Assembly: GCA_963835495.1 (NCBI GenBank) | Contig: CAWIFQ010000005.1 | Span: 186,001 to 250,000, forward strand | Length of the DNA stretch: 64,000 bases | Source of the DNA: Acaudatibacter sp963835495 | GTDB lineage: Bacteria; Pseudomonadota; Alphaproteobacteria; Caulobacterales; Caulobacteraceae | Direction: 5' to 3' | Part shown: positions 44,226-53,196 of the stretch, one piece after another | Position numbering within the stretch: the first letter of the stretch is position 1 | How the letters are laid out: every line of letters starts with the position of its first letter | Position numbers and translations under genes: made by a program | Notes under the pieces: generated by a model | Databases searched by the model: none | The model's input: the letters and a program-made list of their open reading frames with translations, nothing else | What the model was told of the DNA's origin: nothing

Positions 44226-45785
44226 CTAGACGCGCTCGTACGTCAGCCGCCGCGCAAGCCAGCAGCCAACTTCGATGCTCGCCGGGCGGCCGGCGTCGTC
44301 GCGGCGGAAGGACAGGGTCCAGTCGCCGGGCGGGGTGTAGTCGAGCGCGCGGGGGCATGGCAGGACCCAGAGATCCGGCCCGATCGGCTCCAGCAGTTCC
44401 ATCCGGCCCTGGCCCAGGAACCCGGACAGGCCGCCGTAGAGCACGCCGCCGGCAGCGATGATGGTCAGCTCGGCGTCCAGTTCGGCGCAGCAGTAGCGGC
44501 CGGCGATGTCGGGCGTGGCCTCGCCGGGACAAGGCCGCAGCAGCGACGACTGGTTTTCGTGCGGCAGGTCGAGCCACAGGCCGCCCTCGCCCGGCCGCAG
44601 CCGGACGTCGTCGTCGCCCGCCACGCCGTCCTCCTGCAGGTCCAGCGTCATCGCGCCGTGACCGTAGCGGACCTTCACCTGGCCCTCCGGCGCAGACTCG
44701 AGGCGCACCAGCAGGCCGGTCTGAGGCTCGACATAGGCGCCCAGCCAGGCGGGCGGCGGCAGGCTGGAGACGCGAGCCGGCCGGTCGACATCCAGCACGG
44801 CGGCGAGCACGTCCAGCGCCGCGTCGTGGGCGTTGACGAGATGGTTGAACATCACCACCACCGAGACCCGCTCCGCCGGCGCATAGAGCCGGTGGCTGCG
44901 CCAGCCGCGCAGTCCGCCGCCGTGTTGGGTCACCTCCCGCTCCAGCTCGCGCCCGCGGCCAAGGCCGAAGCCGTAGGTGGCGGGGGCGCCGTCGGCGAAC
45001 GACACCGGGGCGGAGAGGCGCCGATAGAGGCTGGCCGCGTCGTCGCGCGTGGCGTCGATGTGGCGCTCCCAGGCGATCATGTCGTCGAGGCTGGCGCCCA
45101 TCCCGGCATCGCCGGTCCAGACGATCCGGTTCTCCGCGGCGCGGAACCCGCCGTCGACCGCGCCCTCATAACCTTCCGTCCCGTCCGGCATGGCGCGGGT
45201 GTCGGCGGCGAGGAAGGCGCTCTCCATGCCGGCTAGGTCGAAGATGCGGCTGCGCAGCAGCTCGGCGAAGCCGCGCCCGGTGCGGTCCTGCAGGATGTCC
45301 GACAGGATGCGGAAGTTCTGGTTCACGTAGGAGAAGCGCGTGCCCGGCGTGAAATGCAGCGTCCGGGTCCCGGCGATCACGCGGCCAGCCTCGGCGTCGC
45401 CGAACGGCGACTCCGGCGGCGCGCCGTGCAGCATCGCCACCGCCCAGTAGTCGCGCAGTCCCGACTGGTTGTGGCAGAGGTGCAGCGCGCCGGGCGCGGC
45501 CTGCTGCAGGTTCGGCAGGCACGCGGCGACATCGGCGTCCAGCACGGTCGGATCGGGGAAGGCGTCGAGCACCAGGCCGCAGGTGAACTGCTTGGTGATC
45601 GAGCACATGCGGAACAGGGTGCGCGGCGTGAACGGGATGCGCAGCTCGGCGTTGGCCCAGCCCCAGGCGTGCCGGGCCAGCACTTCCCCATCGCGCAGAA
45701 CGGCCACCGCGCCGCCGGGGCCGGGATAGTCGCGCGGCAGAGCGGCAAGCGCGGCATCGAGACGCTTCGGCGAGAGCTTGGTCAC
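44226..45785 (-). CDS. dap: D-aminopeptidase (S12 serine peptidase, DAP type)
   Basis: Read from the GTG at 45,785 the protein is 519 residues, matching the 520-residue Ochrobactrum D-aminopeptidase. The catalytic residues fall on the same numbers: S62-I-T-K65, Y153-V-N155, and HGG at 288-290 (287-289 there). Two C-terminal beta-barrel domains follow (VKVRYGHGAMTLDLQEDG, GRYCCAELDAELTII). The enzyme removes D-amino acids such as D-Ala from peptide N-termini and is cytosolic in known cases; there is no signal peptide. Frames extending upstream are Arg-rich and not credible. Confidence 0.88.
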   Translation of the reverse strand: MTKLSPKRLDAALAALPRDYPGPGGAVAVLRDGEVLARHAWGWANAELRIPFTPRTLFRMCSITKQFTCGLVLDAFPDPTVLDADVAACLPNLQQAAPGALHLCHNQSGLRDYWAVAMLHGAPPESPFGDAEAGRVIAGTRTLHFTPGTRFSYVNQNFRILSDILQDRTGRGFAELLRSRIFDLAGMESAFLAADTRAMPDGTEGYEGAVDGGFRAAENRIVWTGDAGMGASLDDMIAWERHIDATRDDAASLYRRLSAPVSFADGAPATYGFGLGRGRELEREVTQHGGGLRGWRSHRLYAPAERVSVVVMFNHLVNAHDAALDVLAAVLDVDRPARVSSLPPPAWLGAYVEPQTGLLVRLESAPEGQVKVRYGHGAMTLDLQEDGVAGDDDVRLRPGEGGLWLDLPHENQSSLLRPCPGEATPDIAGRYCCAELDAELTIIAAGGVLYGGLSGFLGQGRMELLEPIGPDLWVLPCPRALDYTPPGDWTLSFRRDDAGRPASIEVGCWLARRLTYERV

Positions 45786-45913
45786 TTGGCTTTGTCTCCG
45801 GCTTCGCGCCGCTATCGCGCGCCGACCGCCGCGCGACAAGCGCTCCGCGGCTGCCGTCGCGACCGGCTTGACGCGCCGCCGCCGCCCTGGCGTTGATCGG
45901 GGATGGCGAGGAG

Positions 45914-47035
45914 ATGGCCGTGACACTGATCGTGGACTGCGATTCCCACGTCATGGAGCCTGCCGACCTGTGGCAGACCTACCTGGAGCCGCGCTACCGC
46001 GACCGCGCCATCCGCATCGAGCGACGCGAGGGGGTCGAGCACCTGATCATCGGCGAGGAGAGCGTGCTCTCGGGCGTGCTGGCCGGTCTGGGCGGCGCTC
46101 ACCTCGACCGCAAGGACGTCTTCTCGCCAGGGATGACCTACGCCGACGGCTGCGAGCCGGCGAGCTACCAGCCGGCGGCGCGCGCGGCGATGCTGGACGC
46201 CTGGAAGGTCGACGTCGGCGTGCTGTTTCCCACCATCGGCATCCTGCCGTTCCCGACCGAGGACGTGGAGCTCGCCTCGGCCTATTGCCGGGCCTACAAC
46301 CGCTGGCAGGCGGACTTCCACGCCGGCGCGCCGGGCCGTGTCGCGCCGATCGCCGCGGTGAACTGGCGTGATGTCGACGGCGCCGTCCGCGAGCTGGAGA
46401 CCTGCGTGAAGGCCGGCTTCAAGGGCCTGTTCGTGCCGCCCGAGGTGGTCGACGGCCGCCGTCCGGGCGAGGCCCACTTCGACCCGATCTGGCGGGTGTG
46501 CGAGGACGCCGGGATTCCCGGCTGCCTGCACGTAATCGTACGGTTCAACGGCGGCGGCGGCGCGTTCGGCCAGTGGCACATGACCCGGCCCGGCAGCGTG
46601 TTCTCGTTCGGCATGGGCGCGACCGGCCAGCTGATCCCGGCGATGGCCAGCCTGGTCACCGACCTGCTGTTCGAGCGCTTCCCGGCGCTGAAGATCGTCA
46701 GCGTCGAGGCCGGCTGCGGCTACGCGGCCTACCTGATGGACCGGCTCGACGAGAAGCACGACGTCCTGCGCGCGCTGCTGCCGACGCCGATGAAGCTGAA
46801 GCCCAGCGACTACATCCGCCGCAATTGCTGGTTCGTGGCCGAGCCGGAGGAGCGCACCATCGGCGCCATGCTCGACCTGGTCGGCGAGGACAAGATCCTC
46901 TGGGGCAGCGACTACCCGCACGTCGACTCCACCCTGGAGGCGCCGAAGCTGATCCGTCGCTCGATCGCCGGCCTCTCGCCCGAGCGCCAGGCGGCTGTGC
47001 TGGGGGAGAACGCGCGCCGGGTGTTCGCGCTCTAG
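45914..47035 (+). CDS. Amidohydrolase family (amidohydrolase 2) protein
   Basis: The protein of about 373 residues has a metal-binding start DCDSHVMEPADLW, GLFVPPEV, the CLHVIVRF strand with a His, and ILWGSDYPHVDST with the catalytic Asp. All are typical of the ACMS-decarboxylase-like branch of amidohydrolases, which hydrolyse or decarboxylate ring-derived acids. ATG at 45,914 is taken; GAGGAG abuts it, so the GTG at 45,920 is also possible. The gene is divergent from the D-aminopeptidase and its end overlaps the pseudouridine synthase gene tail to tail. Confidence 0.85.
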   Translation: MAVTLIVDCDSHVMEPADLWQTYLEPRYRDRAIRIERREGVEHLIIGEESVLSGVLAGLGGAHLDRKDVFSPGMTYADGCEPASYQPAARAAMLDAWKVDVGVLFPTIGILPFPTEDVELASAYCRAYNRWQADFHAGAPGRVAPIAAVNWRDVDGAVRELETCVKAGFKGLFVPPEVVDGRRPGEAHFDPIWRVCEDAGIPGCLHVIVRFNGGGGAFGQWHMTRPGSVFSFGMGATGQLIPAMASLVTDLLFERFPALKIVSVEAGCGYAAYLMDRLDEKHDVLRALLPTPMKLKPSDYIRRNCWFVAEPEERTIGAMLDLVGEDKILWGSDYPHVDSTLEAPKLIRRSIAGLSPERQAAVLGENARRVFAL

Positions 47036-47805
47036 GCGCGGGCTTTCGGGGCCAGCAGGGCGCGACGCTCGTCGGCGCTCAGCACCCGCCAGCGGCCCTC
47101 TGGTAGATCGCCCAGGCGCAAGGGGCCGATGCGGAGCCGATAGAGGTCAGTCACCGCCAGGTCGACCAGGTCGCACATGCGCCGGATTTGGCGATTGCGG
47201 CCCTCCATCAGGACGAAGCGCAGGCGCTGCTCGCCGGCCAGGGTCACCTTCGCCGGCCGCAGCTGGCGGCCGTCCAGCGCCAGGCCATGGCGCAGCCTGG
47301 CCAGCTTCTCCTCGGTGATCGGGCCGGCCACGCGGACCAGGTATTCCTTGTCCAGCCGGGAATCCGGCCCGATCAGCGCCTTGGCCAGCACGCCATCCTC
47401 GGACAGCAGCAGCAGGCCGTGGCTATCCTGGTCGAGCCGGCCGAGCGGGGCGAGACGCGTGTTGCGGTCCGGGATGGTCGGGCTCTCGCCGCGCAGCGCC
47501 TGGCGGGTCAGCAGGCGCACGGCGGGGACCTGGTCGCCCTCCGGCTGGCTCGAGACGACGCCCACCGGCTTGTTCAGCACCACGGTCAGGCTGGCCTGCA
47601 GCTGGTCCTGAGCCGTGTCGTTCAGCACCAAGGTCTGGCCGGGTTCGATCTTGCGGCCGACGTCGTCGACCCGCGCGCCGTCGATGAACACCAGGCCGCG
47701 GCCGATCAGATCCTCAGCTTCGCGTCGGGAGCAGACGCCGCTCTGGGCCAGCCAGCGGTTCACCCGCTGGGGCTCGGCTTCGTCGTAGCGGCGGGTCCAG
47801 GCCAT
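47032..47805 (-). CDS. Pseudouridine synthase, RsuA/RluF type
   Basis: The 257-residue protein has an N-terminal S4 RNA-binding domain (VNRWLAQSGVCSRREAEDLIGRGLVFIDG). The catalytic domain has NKPVGVVSS, the essential Asp in LGRLDQDSHGLLLL, and EGRNRQIRRMCD. The SRREAEDLI-x-x-GLVFIDG wording and the D-S-H/Q-G-L motif sit nearest RluF (23S rRNA U2604), but RluB or RsuA specificity cannot be excluded. A divergent HI0933-family gene follows upstream. Confidence 0.9.
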   Translation of the reverse strand: MAWTRRYDEAEPQRVNRWLAQSGVCSRREAEDLIGRGLVFIDGARVDDVGRKIEPGQTLVLNDTAQDQLQASLTVVLNKPVGVVSSQPEGDQVPAVRLLTRQALRGESPTIPDRNTRLAPLGRLDQDSHGLLLLSEDGVLAKALIGPDSRLDKEYLVRVAGPITEEKLARLRHGLALDGRQLRPAKVTLAGEQRLRFVLMEGRNRQIRRMCDLVDLAVTDLYRLRIGPLRLGDLPEGRWRVLSADERRALLAPKARA

Positions 47806-47894
47806 GGCGGGTTGTAGGGGCCGGGCCGCAGCCGCCGCAAGCGCGTCGCGGGCGGGGGCGAAATCCCCTACACCCCGCGGCGAGGGAGAGGCGC

Positions 47895-49073
47895 TTGGAC
47901 CGTTTCGACGTGGTGGTGATCGGCGCTGGCGCCGCGGGGATGATGTGCGCCATCGAAGCGGGCCGCCGCGGCCGGTGTGTGCTGGTGCTGGACCATGCCA
48001 AGGCGGCCGGCGAGAAGATCCGCATCAGCGGCGGCGGCCGTTGCAACTTCACCAACCTGCACACTGCGCCGGGCTGCTTCATCTCCGCCAACCCGCATTT
48101 CTGTATTTCCGCGCTCAGCCGCTACAAGCCGGCGGACATCATCGCCCTGCTCGAGCGCCACAGCGTCGCCTGGCACGAGAAGACCCTGGGCCAGCTGTTC
48201 TGCGACGGCACGGCGACCCAGGTGGTGGAGCTGCTGAAGGCCGAGATGGTCGGCGTTGGCGCGACCCTCCGGCTGGCGACGCCGGTGCTCGGGGTGGAAA
48301 AGTCCGCCGACGGCTTCCGCGTCTTGCTGCAAGGCGCCGAGGCAGCCTGCGAGGCGCTCGTGATCGCCACCGGCGGCAAGTCGATCCCCAAGATGGGCGC
48401 CACCGGCTTTGGCTATCAGATCGCCGAGCAGTTCGGCGTCGGCGTGGTGGGGACCCGCCCCGGCCTCGTGCCCCTCACCTTCGAGGCGGCGTTGCTGGAG
48501 CGCCTGAGGCCGCTGGCCGGCGTGTCGCTGGATGTCCGCGTCAGCTGCGGCAAGACCCGGTTCGAGGAGGCGATGCTGTTCACCCATCGCGGCCTCAGCG
48601 GCCCGGCGATCCTGCAGATCTCGTCCTACTGGCGGCCGGGCGACGCGATCGAAGTCGACATGGCGCCTGGCGTCGATGTTTACGCGGCCCTCAGGTCCGC
48701 CCGCGCCGAGAACGGGCGCGCCTCGACGGTCACGGTGCTGGCGCAGTGGCTGCCGCGCCGCCTTGCCCAGCTGATCGCCGAGACCAACGGCGCGGGCGGC
48801 AACCTGGCTGAGGTGTCCGACAGCCTGCTGAAGCAGCTGGGCGCCGCGGTGAACGCCTGGCGCGTCAAGCCGGTGGGGTCGGAGGGCTATCGCACCGCCG
48901 AGGTCACGGTCGGCGGCGTCGACACCCGCGCCCTCGACTCCCGCACCATGGCGGTGAAGGCCGTGCCCGGTCTCTATTTCATCGGCGAGGTCGTCGACGT
49001 CACCGGCTGGCTCGGCGGCTATAACTTCCAGTGGGCCTGGGCGAGCGGCTGGTGCGCCGGCCAGGCGGTTTGA
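47895..49073 (+). CDS. HI0933/YhiN family flavoprotein (BaiN-like)
   Basis: The 392-residue protein has the FAD motif VVVIGAGAAGMMCAIEAGRRG, the R-I-S-G-G-G-R-C-N-F-T-N segment diagnostic of the HI0933 family, THRGLSGPAILQISSYW and a C-terminal GEVVDVTGWLGGYNFQWAWASG. Family members are NAD(P)H-linked reductases of uncertain substrate; one acts on bile-acid intermediates. It begins with TTG behind GGGAGAGG. No partner gene is evident. Confidence 0.9.
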   Translation: MDRFDVVVIGAGAAGMMCAIEAGRRGRCVLVLDHAKAAGEKIRISGGGRCNFTNLHTAPGCFISANPHFCISALSRYKPADIIALLERHSVAWHEKTLGQLFCDGTATQVVELLKAEMVGVGATLRLATPVLGVEKSADGFRVLLQGAEAACEALVIATGGKSIPKMGATGFGYQIAEQFGVGVVGTRPGLVPLTFEAALLERLRPLAGVSLDVRVSCGKTRFEEAMLFTHRGLSGPAILQISSYWRPGDAIEVDMAPGVDVYAALRSARAENGRASTVTVLAQWLPRRLAQLIAETNGAGGNLAEVSDSLLKQLGAAVNAWRVKPVGSEGYRTAEVTVGGVDTRALDSRTMAVKAVPGLYFIGEVVDVTGWLGGYNFQWAWASGWCAGQAV

Positions 49074-49143
49074 GCGGCGCACACTGGACGTCTAGCGTGC
49101 GGAGGCTAGCTTGAGCGATGACCCGCAGCGGAGGGGATGGAGC

Positions 49144-49602
49144 ATGGTCGGTCGGTACAGAGCCGTGAGATGGCTGGCCCTCGCGGCGGCGATCGGACTC
49201 TTCCCGGCGGCGGTCCACGCGGCGCCCGTCGGACACGTGACGGGCGTCGGCGGCGTCTTCGTCAAGAGCAAGGACCCCAAGGCGTTGGCGCGTTGGTATC
49301 GGGACGTGCTCGGCATTCCGGTCGAGCCGTGGGGCGGGGCGATGCTCGGTTACGATGCGCCCGGCCACCCGCCGGTCGTCGTCTGGAACGCCTTTCCCGG
49401 CGCCACCGACTACATGGCCCCGTCGACGCGCGAGTTCATGATCGACTTCGCCGTCGACGATCTCGACGCCTACCTGACCCGGCTGAAGGCGAAGGGCGTC
49501 GTCGTCCTCAAGCGCGACGACACCGACCCGACCGGTAAGTTCGCCTGGATACTTGATCCCGACGGCACCAAGATCGAATTCTGGCAACCCAAGACCAAGT
49601 AG
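49144..49602 (+). CDS. Exported VOC family protein
   Basis: The 152-residue protein has an N-terminal signal peptide (VRWLALAAAIGLFPAAVHA-AP) ahead of a VOC domain (GGVFVKSKDPKALARWYRDVLGIP, FAWILDPDGTKIEFWQP, where the last Glu is the usual metal ligand). A secreted VOC protein is uncommon. The ATG at 49,144 is set by GGAGGGG upstream and opens into the signal. Its TAG overlaps the GTG of the class IV aminotransferase, so the two are translationally coupled. Confidence 0.85.
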   Translation: MVGRYRAVRWLALAAAIGLFPAAVHAAPVGHVTGVGGVFVKSKDPKALARWYRDVLGIPVEPWGGAMLGYDAPGHPPVVVWNAFPGATDYMAPSTREFMIDFAVDDLDAYLTRLKAKGVVVLKRDDTDPTGKFAWILDPDGTKIEFWQPKTK

Positions 49603-50582
49603 TGGAGCTGACCTTGTATTCGATGGACCAGGTTCTCGGCGCCTTTGAGCGTCGCAAGGCTCAGCTCGAGGCGAGCGCCAACCCGCTGGCGAAGGGCGTG
49701 GCCTGGATCGAGGGCAAGCTCTACCCGCTCGCCGAGGCGCGCATTCCGCTCCTGGATCAGGGGTTCCTGCACTCGGACCTGACCTACGACGTGCCGGCGG
49801 TGTGGGACGGCCGGTTCTTCCGGCTGGACGACCACCTGGATCGCCTCGCCGCCAGCTGCGAGAAGATGCGGCTGCAGAGCCCGCTGGACCGCGAGACGGT
49901 CCGTAGCACGCTGGTCGACATGGTCGCCAGGACCGGGATCCGGGACGCGTTCGTCGAGCTGATCGTGACGCGCGGGCTGAAGTTCGTGCGCGAGTACAAG
50001 ACGGCGCAGAACAGTCTCTACCTGCTCGTCATGCCCTATGTCTGGGCGATGCCGCCGCAGGTGCAGCGGACCGGCGGGAGCGCCGTCGTCACCCGCACGG
50101 TGCGTCGGACGCCGCCGGGGGCCATGGACCCGACCGTCAAGAACCTGCAGTGGGGCGACTTCACCCGCGGCTGGCTGGAGGCGCTGGATCGCGGCGCCAC
50201 CTATTCCTTCCTGCCCGACGGCGATGGCAACGTGACCGAGGGCGGGGGCTACAACATCTTCGCGGTCAAGGACCGGGTGCTCTTCACGCCGGTTCGGGGG
50301 GTGCTCGAGGGCGTGACGCGCAAGACCGTGCTGGAACTGGCGGCGGCCAAGGGCATGAAGGCCGTCGTGGACTACGTCCCGGTGGACCTGCTGTACCACG
50401 CCGACGAAGTCTTCATGTGCACCACCGCCGGCGGGATCATGCCGATCACGCAGCTGGACGGCCAGCCGGTGGGCGGCGGCCAGGTGGGGCCTGTCACCCG
50501 CGACATCTGGGAAGCCTATTGGGCGGCCCACTACGATCCGAAATACAGCTTCGCCATCGACTACGCGCTCGCCACCGCCTGA
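49602..50582 (+). CDS. Class IV aminotransferase, (R)-amine transaminase type
   Basis: The 326-residue PLP enzyme follows the fungal/actinobacterial (R)-selective amine transaminases closely. It has GVAWIEGKL, RIPLLDQGFLHSDLTYDVP, VWDGRFFRLDDH, RTVRRTPPGAMDPTVKNLQWGD with the PLP Lys at 180, E213, and CTTAGGIMPIT. Residue numbers Lys180, Trp184 and Glu213 coincide with those I recall for the Aspergillus terreus enzyme. This branch moves amino groups between (R)-amines and pyruvate rather than acting on branched-chain amino acids. An ATG at 49,623 is an alternative start. Confidence 0.85.
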   Translation: MELTLYSMDQVLGAFERRKAQLEASANPLAKGVAWIEGKLYPLAEARIPLLDQGFLHSDLTYDVPAVWDGRFFRLDDHLDRLAASCEKMRLQSPLDRETVRSTLVDMVARTGIRDAFVELIVTRGLKFVREYKTAQNSLYLLVMPYVWAMPPQVQRTGGSAVVTRTVRRTPPGAMDPTVKNLQWGDFTRGWLEALDRGATYSFLPDGDGNVTEGGGYNIFAVKDRVLFTPVRGVLEGVTRKTVLELAAAKGMKAVVDYVPVDLLYHADEVFMCTTAGGIMPITQLDGQPVGGGQVGPVTRDIWEAYWAAHYDPKYSFAIDYALATA

Positions 50583-50717
50583 GCCAAGCACGGCGAGGCG
50601 CTTCAGGCCGCCAGGCGGGGCGACCGATACCAAAGGCCAACTTTAATCCGGCGCCGCGGCGGTCCACTTCACCTGCGTGGAGGCGCGCGCCTGTGGCGCC
50701 GCGAAGAGGAGCCGGTC

Positions 50718-51173
50718 ATGAGCGAAGTGCAAGTCGAGCAGCAGAGCTATCGGATGCCGCCGCAGGAGGGGATCAGCATCGCCCACTTCCTCACCGTCGC
50801 CGACGTCCAACGTTCGCTGGAATTCTACGCGAGGGTGTTCGGCAGCGAGATCCTCAGCCGCGGCGACAGCAAGGGCGCGCCGGGCTACCTCCGGATCGCC
50901 AACACCTGGATGATCGTCAACGTCGGCGGCGGTCCGACGCCTGACAAGCCGACGGTGACGCTCCGCGTCCCACCCGACCCCGACGCGGTCAGCAGCTTCA
51001 TGAACATCCGCGTGGCGGATATTCATGCCTGCTATGAGTTGTGGCGCAGCCGGGGCGCGGAATTCATCACCGAACCGAAGGACAAGTACGGCGAGACGCG
51101 CTGCTACATCCGCGATCCGGACGGCTATATTATCGAGGTCGGACAGAGCAAGCCGGACTTTACCTACGGCTAG
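50718..51173 (+). CDS. VOC family protein (PhnB/glyoxalase-like)
   Basis: The 151-residue protein has FLTVADVQRSLEFYARVFGSEIL, NIRVADIHACYELWRSRGAEF and CYIRDPDGYIIEVGQSKP. These are two half-domains of a VOC fold with the D-P-D-G-Y-x-I-E-V ligand strand. It has no signal peptide, unlike the VOC protein 1.6 kb upstream. It lies 135 bases after the aminotransferase on the same strand and ends six bases from the convergent 2OG oxygenase. Confidence 0.85.
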   Translation: MSEVQVEQQSYRMPPQEGISIAHFLTVADVQRSLEFYARVFGSEILSRGDSKGAPGYLRIANTWMIVNVGGGPTPDKPTVTLRVPPDPDAVSSFMNIRVADIHACYELWRSRGAEFITEPKDKYGETRCYIRDPDGYIIEVGQSKPDFTYG

Positions 51174-51179
51174 CGGCCG

Positions 51180-51893
51180 CTAGTTCCAGGCGTAGTTGAA
51201 GCTGAGGCTCACGCGCGGCGTCTTGGCGCGGCCGGGCAGCACCTCGTGGCGCAGCCAGCTTTCCCACATGTAGAGCGTGCCCGCCTTCGGGGTCAGGGTG
51301 ACGAACGTCTGCGCGGACGGCGGCGCGTTCGCCTTGCGCGGCGGCGCGGCCATCATCAGCGGCAGGCGCGGGTCCTCCAGGCGCAGCGCCCCGGCGCCCG
51401 GCGGCACGGCGACGTAGACGGTCCCGGAGAGAACGCTGTGCGGGTGGATGTGGCCCGAATGGGCGCCGCCGGACTTCAGGACGTTCACCCACAGACTGTC
51501 GAGCTTCAGCCGGCCGCGCGGGCCGAGGTCGAAGGCCAAATCCGCGGCGAAGCGCGCCGCATGCCGGTCCAGCCGCCGCTTCAATTCGCCGAACACGCTG
51601 GCGCGCTGCGGCAGGTCGTTCAGCGAGGCGTAGGAGGTGTAGCCGCGGTAGCCGTGTTCCCGGCACCAGGCCTGACCGGCCTTGTCCTCGGCGGCCAGCA
51701 TGTCGCAGGCCTGCGCGAGTTCGGCGTTGAACGCCGGGAAGTCCGGCGCCTCGGCGAGCGAGGCCTCGAGGATCTGAGTGGCGAAGAGGGTGTGGATGGC
51801 GGCGGGTCCTGGCTGTGCCCGCCGTTCCTTGGCTGGATCGACGGATTTGTCGATGGGGCTGACGGAGCGACGGTCGTTCGACCTCAGAAACAC
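51180..51893 (-). CDS. TIGR02466-type 2-oxoglutarate/Fe(II) oxygenase
   Basis: The protein (up to 237 residues from a GTG) has the double-stranded beta-helix parts of the TIGR02466 family. These are LWVNVLKSGGAHSGHIHPHSVLSGTVYV, with iron-ligand His candidates, GALRLEDPRLPLMM, and LYMWESWLRHEVLPGRAKTPRVSLSFNY, with the distal His and the oxoglutarate-binding Arg. Substrates of this family are unknown. The exact start is unsure, as the first 30 residues are poorly conserved in look. It is divergent from the SCP2-type thiolase. Confidence 0.85.
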   Translation of the reverse strand: MFLRSNDRRSVSPIDKSVDPAKERRAQPGPAAIHTLFATQILEASLAEAPDFPAFNAELAQACDMLAAEDKAGQAWCREHGYRGYTSYASLNDLPQRASVFGELKRRLDRHAARFAADLAFDLGPRGRLKLDSLWVNVLKSGGAHSGHIHPHSVLSGTVYVAVPPGAGALRLEDPRLPLMMAAPPRKANAPPSAQTFVTLTPKAGTLYMWESWLRHEVLPGRAKTPRVSLSFNYAWN

Positions 51894-51971
51894 CGTTCCG
51901 TATTTCCCGCCGAACGGGCATGTTTGGCGAGGCGCGGGAGCGATGTCGGCCGAGAGACGCGAGGATAGACC

Positions 51972-53156
51972 ATGTCGAATGAAGTGAGAGTCGCTGGCGT
52001 CGGGATGATCCCGTTCACCAAGCCCGGCGCGAGCGAAACCTACAACGTCATGGGCGAGAAGGCCGCGGCCGCCGCGTTCAAGGACGCCGGGCTGCCCTAC
52101 TCAGCGGTCCAGCAGGTCTATGTCGGTTACGTCTATGGCAACTCCACCGCGGGCCAGGCGGCGGTCTATGGCCTCGGCCTGTCGGGCGTCCCGATCATCA
52201 ACGTCAACAACAACTGCGCCACCGGCTCGTCGGCGCTGTTCCTCGCGCGCCAGGCGGTCGAGAGCGGCGCCGTGGAGTGCGCCCTGGCGCTGGGCTTCGA
52301 GGAGATGCGCCCCGGCGCGCTCGGCGCGACCTTCAACGATCGGCCAAGCCCGATGGCGCGGTTCTTCACCGAGATGGTCAGCGTGCAGGAGTTCGACCCG
52401 AAGGCGCCGGGCGCCGCGCAGTTCTTCGGCGGGGCCGGCGCCGAGTACGCCAAGAAGCACGACACGCGGCGCGAGACCTTCGCCAAGATCGCCTCAAAGG
52501 CCCGCACCCACGCGCAGCACAATCCCTACGCCATCTTCAAGGACCAGCTCAGCGTGGAAGAGGTGCTGGGCTCGCCGCAGATCTATGGGCCGCTGACCCG
52601 CTTCCAGTGCTGCCCGCCCACTTGCGGCGCCGCCGCGGCCATCGTCTGCACGCCCGAGTTCGCCGCCAAGCACGGCGTCAAGGCGGAGGTGGTGATCAAG
52701 GGCCAGGCGATGACCACCGACGGCCCCAGCACCTTCGACGAGCATTCGATGATCAAGCTGATCGGCTACGACATGGCCAAGGAAGCCGCGCGCCAGGTCT
52801 ACGAGAAGACCGGCGTCGGCCCGGACGACGTGCAGGTGGTGGAGCTGCACGACTGCTTCACGGCCAACGAGCTCTTGACCTACGAGGCCCTCGGCCTGAC
52901 GCCGGAAGGCACAGCCGAGAAGTTCATCTGGGACGGCGACAACACCTACGGCGGCCGCTACGTGACCAATCCCTCGGGCGGGCTGCTCTCCAAGGGCCAT
53001 CCGCTGGGCGCGACCGGCCTGGCGCAATGCGCCGAGCTGGTCTGGCAGCTGCGCGGCCAAGCGGACAAGCGCCAGGTCGAGGGCGTCACCCACGCCCTGC
53101 AGCACAACCTCGGCCTCGGCGGCGCCTGCGTGGTCACCCTTTACGGCAGGGCCTGA
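51972..53156 (+). CDS. SCP2/lipid-transfer-type thiolase
   Basis: The 394-residue protein has the thiolase fold of the SCP-x group: VAGVGMIPFTKPG, the active-site Cys in NVNNNCATGSSAL, VVELHDCFTANELLTYEALG and SGGLLSKGHPLGATGLAQC with the catalytic His. This group cleaves branched or steroid 3-oxoacyl-CoA rather than acetoacetyl-CoA and includes mammalian SCPx thiolase. It lacks the C-terminal sterol-carrier domain. A GAGGA motif precedes the ATG. It closes the catabolic stretch. Confidence 0.9.
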   Translation: MSNEVRVAGVGMIPFTKPGASETYNVMGEKAAAAAFKDAGLPYSAVQQVYVGYVYGNSTAGQAAVYGLGLSGVPIINVNNNCATGSSALFLARQAVESGAVECALALGFEEMRPGALGATFNDRPSPMARFFTEMVSVQEFDPKAPGAAQFFGGAGAEYAKKHDTRRETFAKIASKARTHAQHNPYAIFKDQLSVEEVLGSPQIYGPLTRFQCCPPTCGAAAAIVCTPEFAAKHGVKAEVVIKGQAMTTDGPSTFDEHSMIKLIGYDMAKEAARQVYEKTGVGPDDVQVVELHDCFTANELLTYEALGLTPEGTAEKFIWDGDNTYGGRYVTNPSGGLLSKGHPLGATGLAQCAELVWQLRGQADKRQVEGVTHALQHNLGLGGACVVTLYGRA

Positions 53157-53196
53157 GGCGGCGAGGGCTGCCTCACCCGCGATCCTCTGAATCCCG

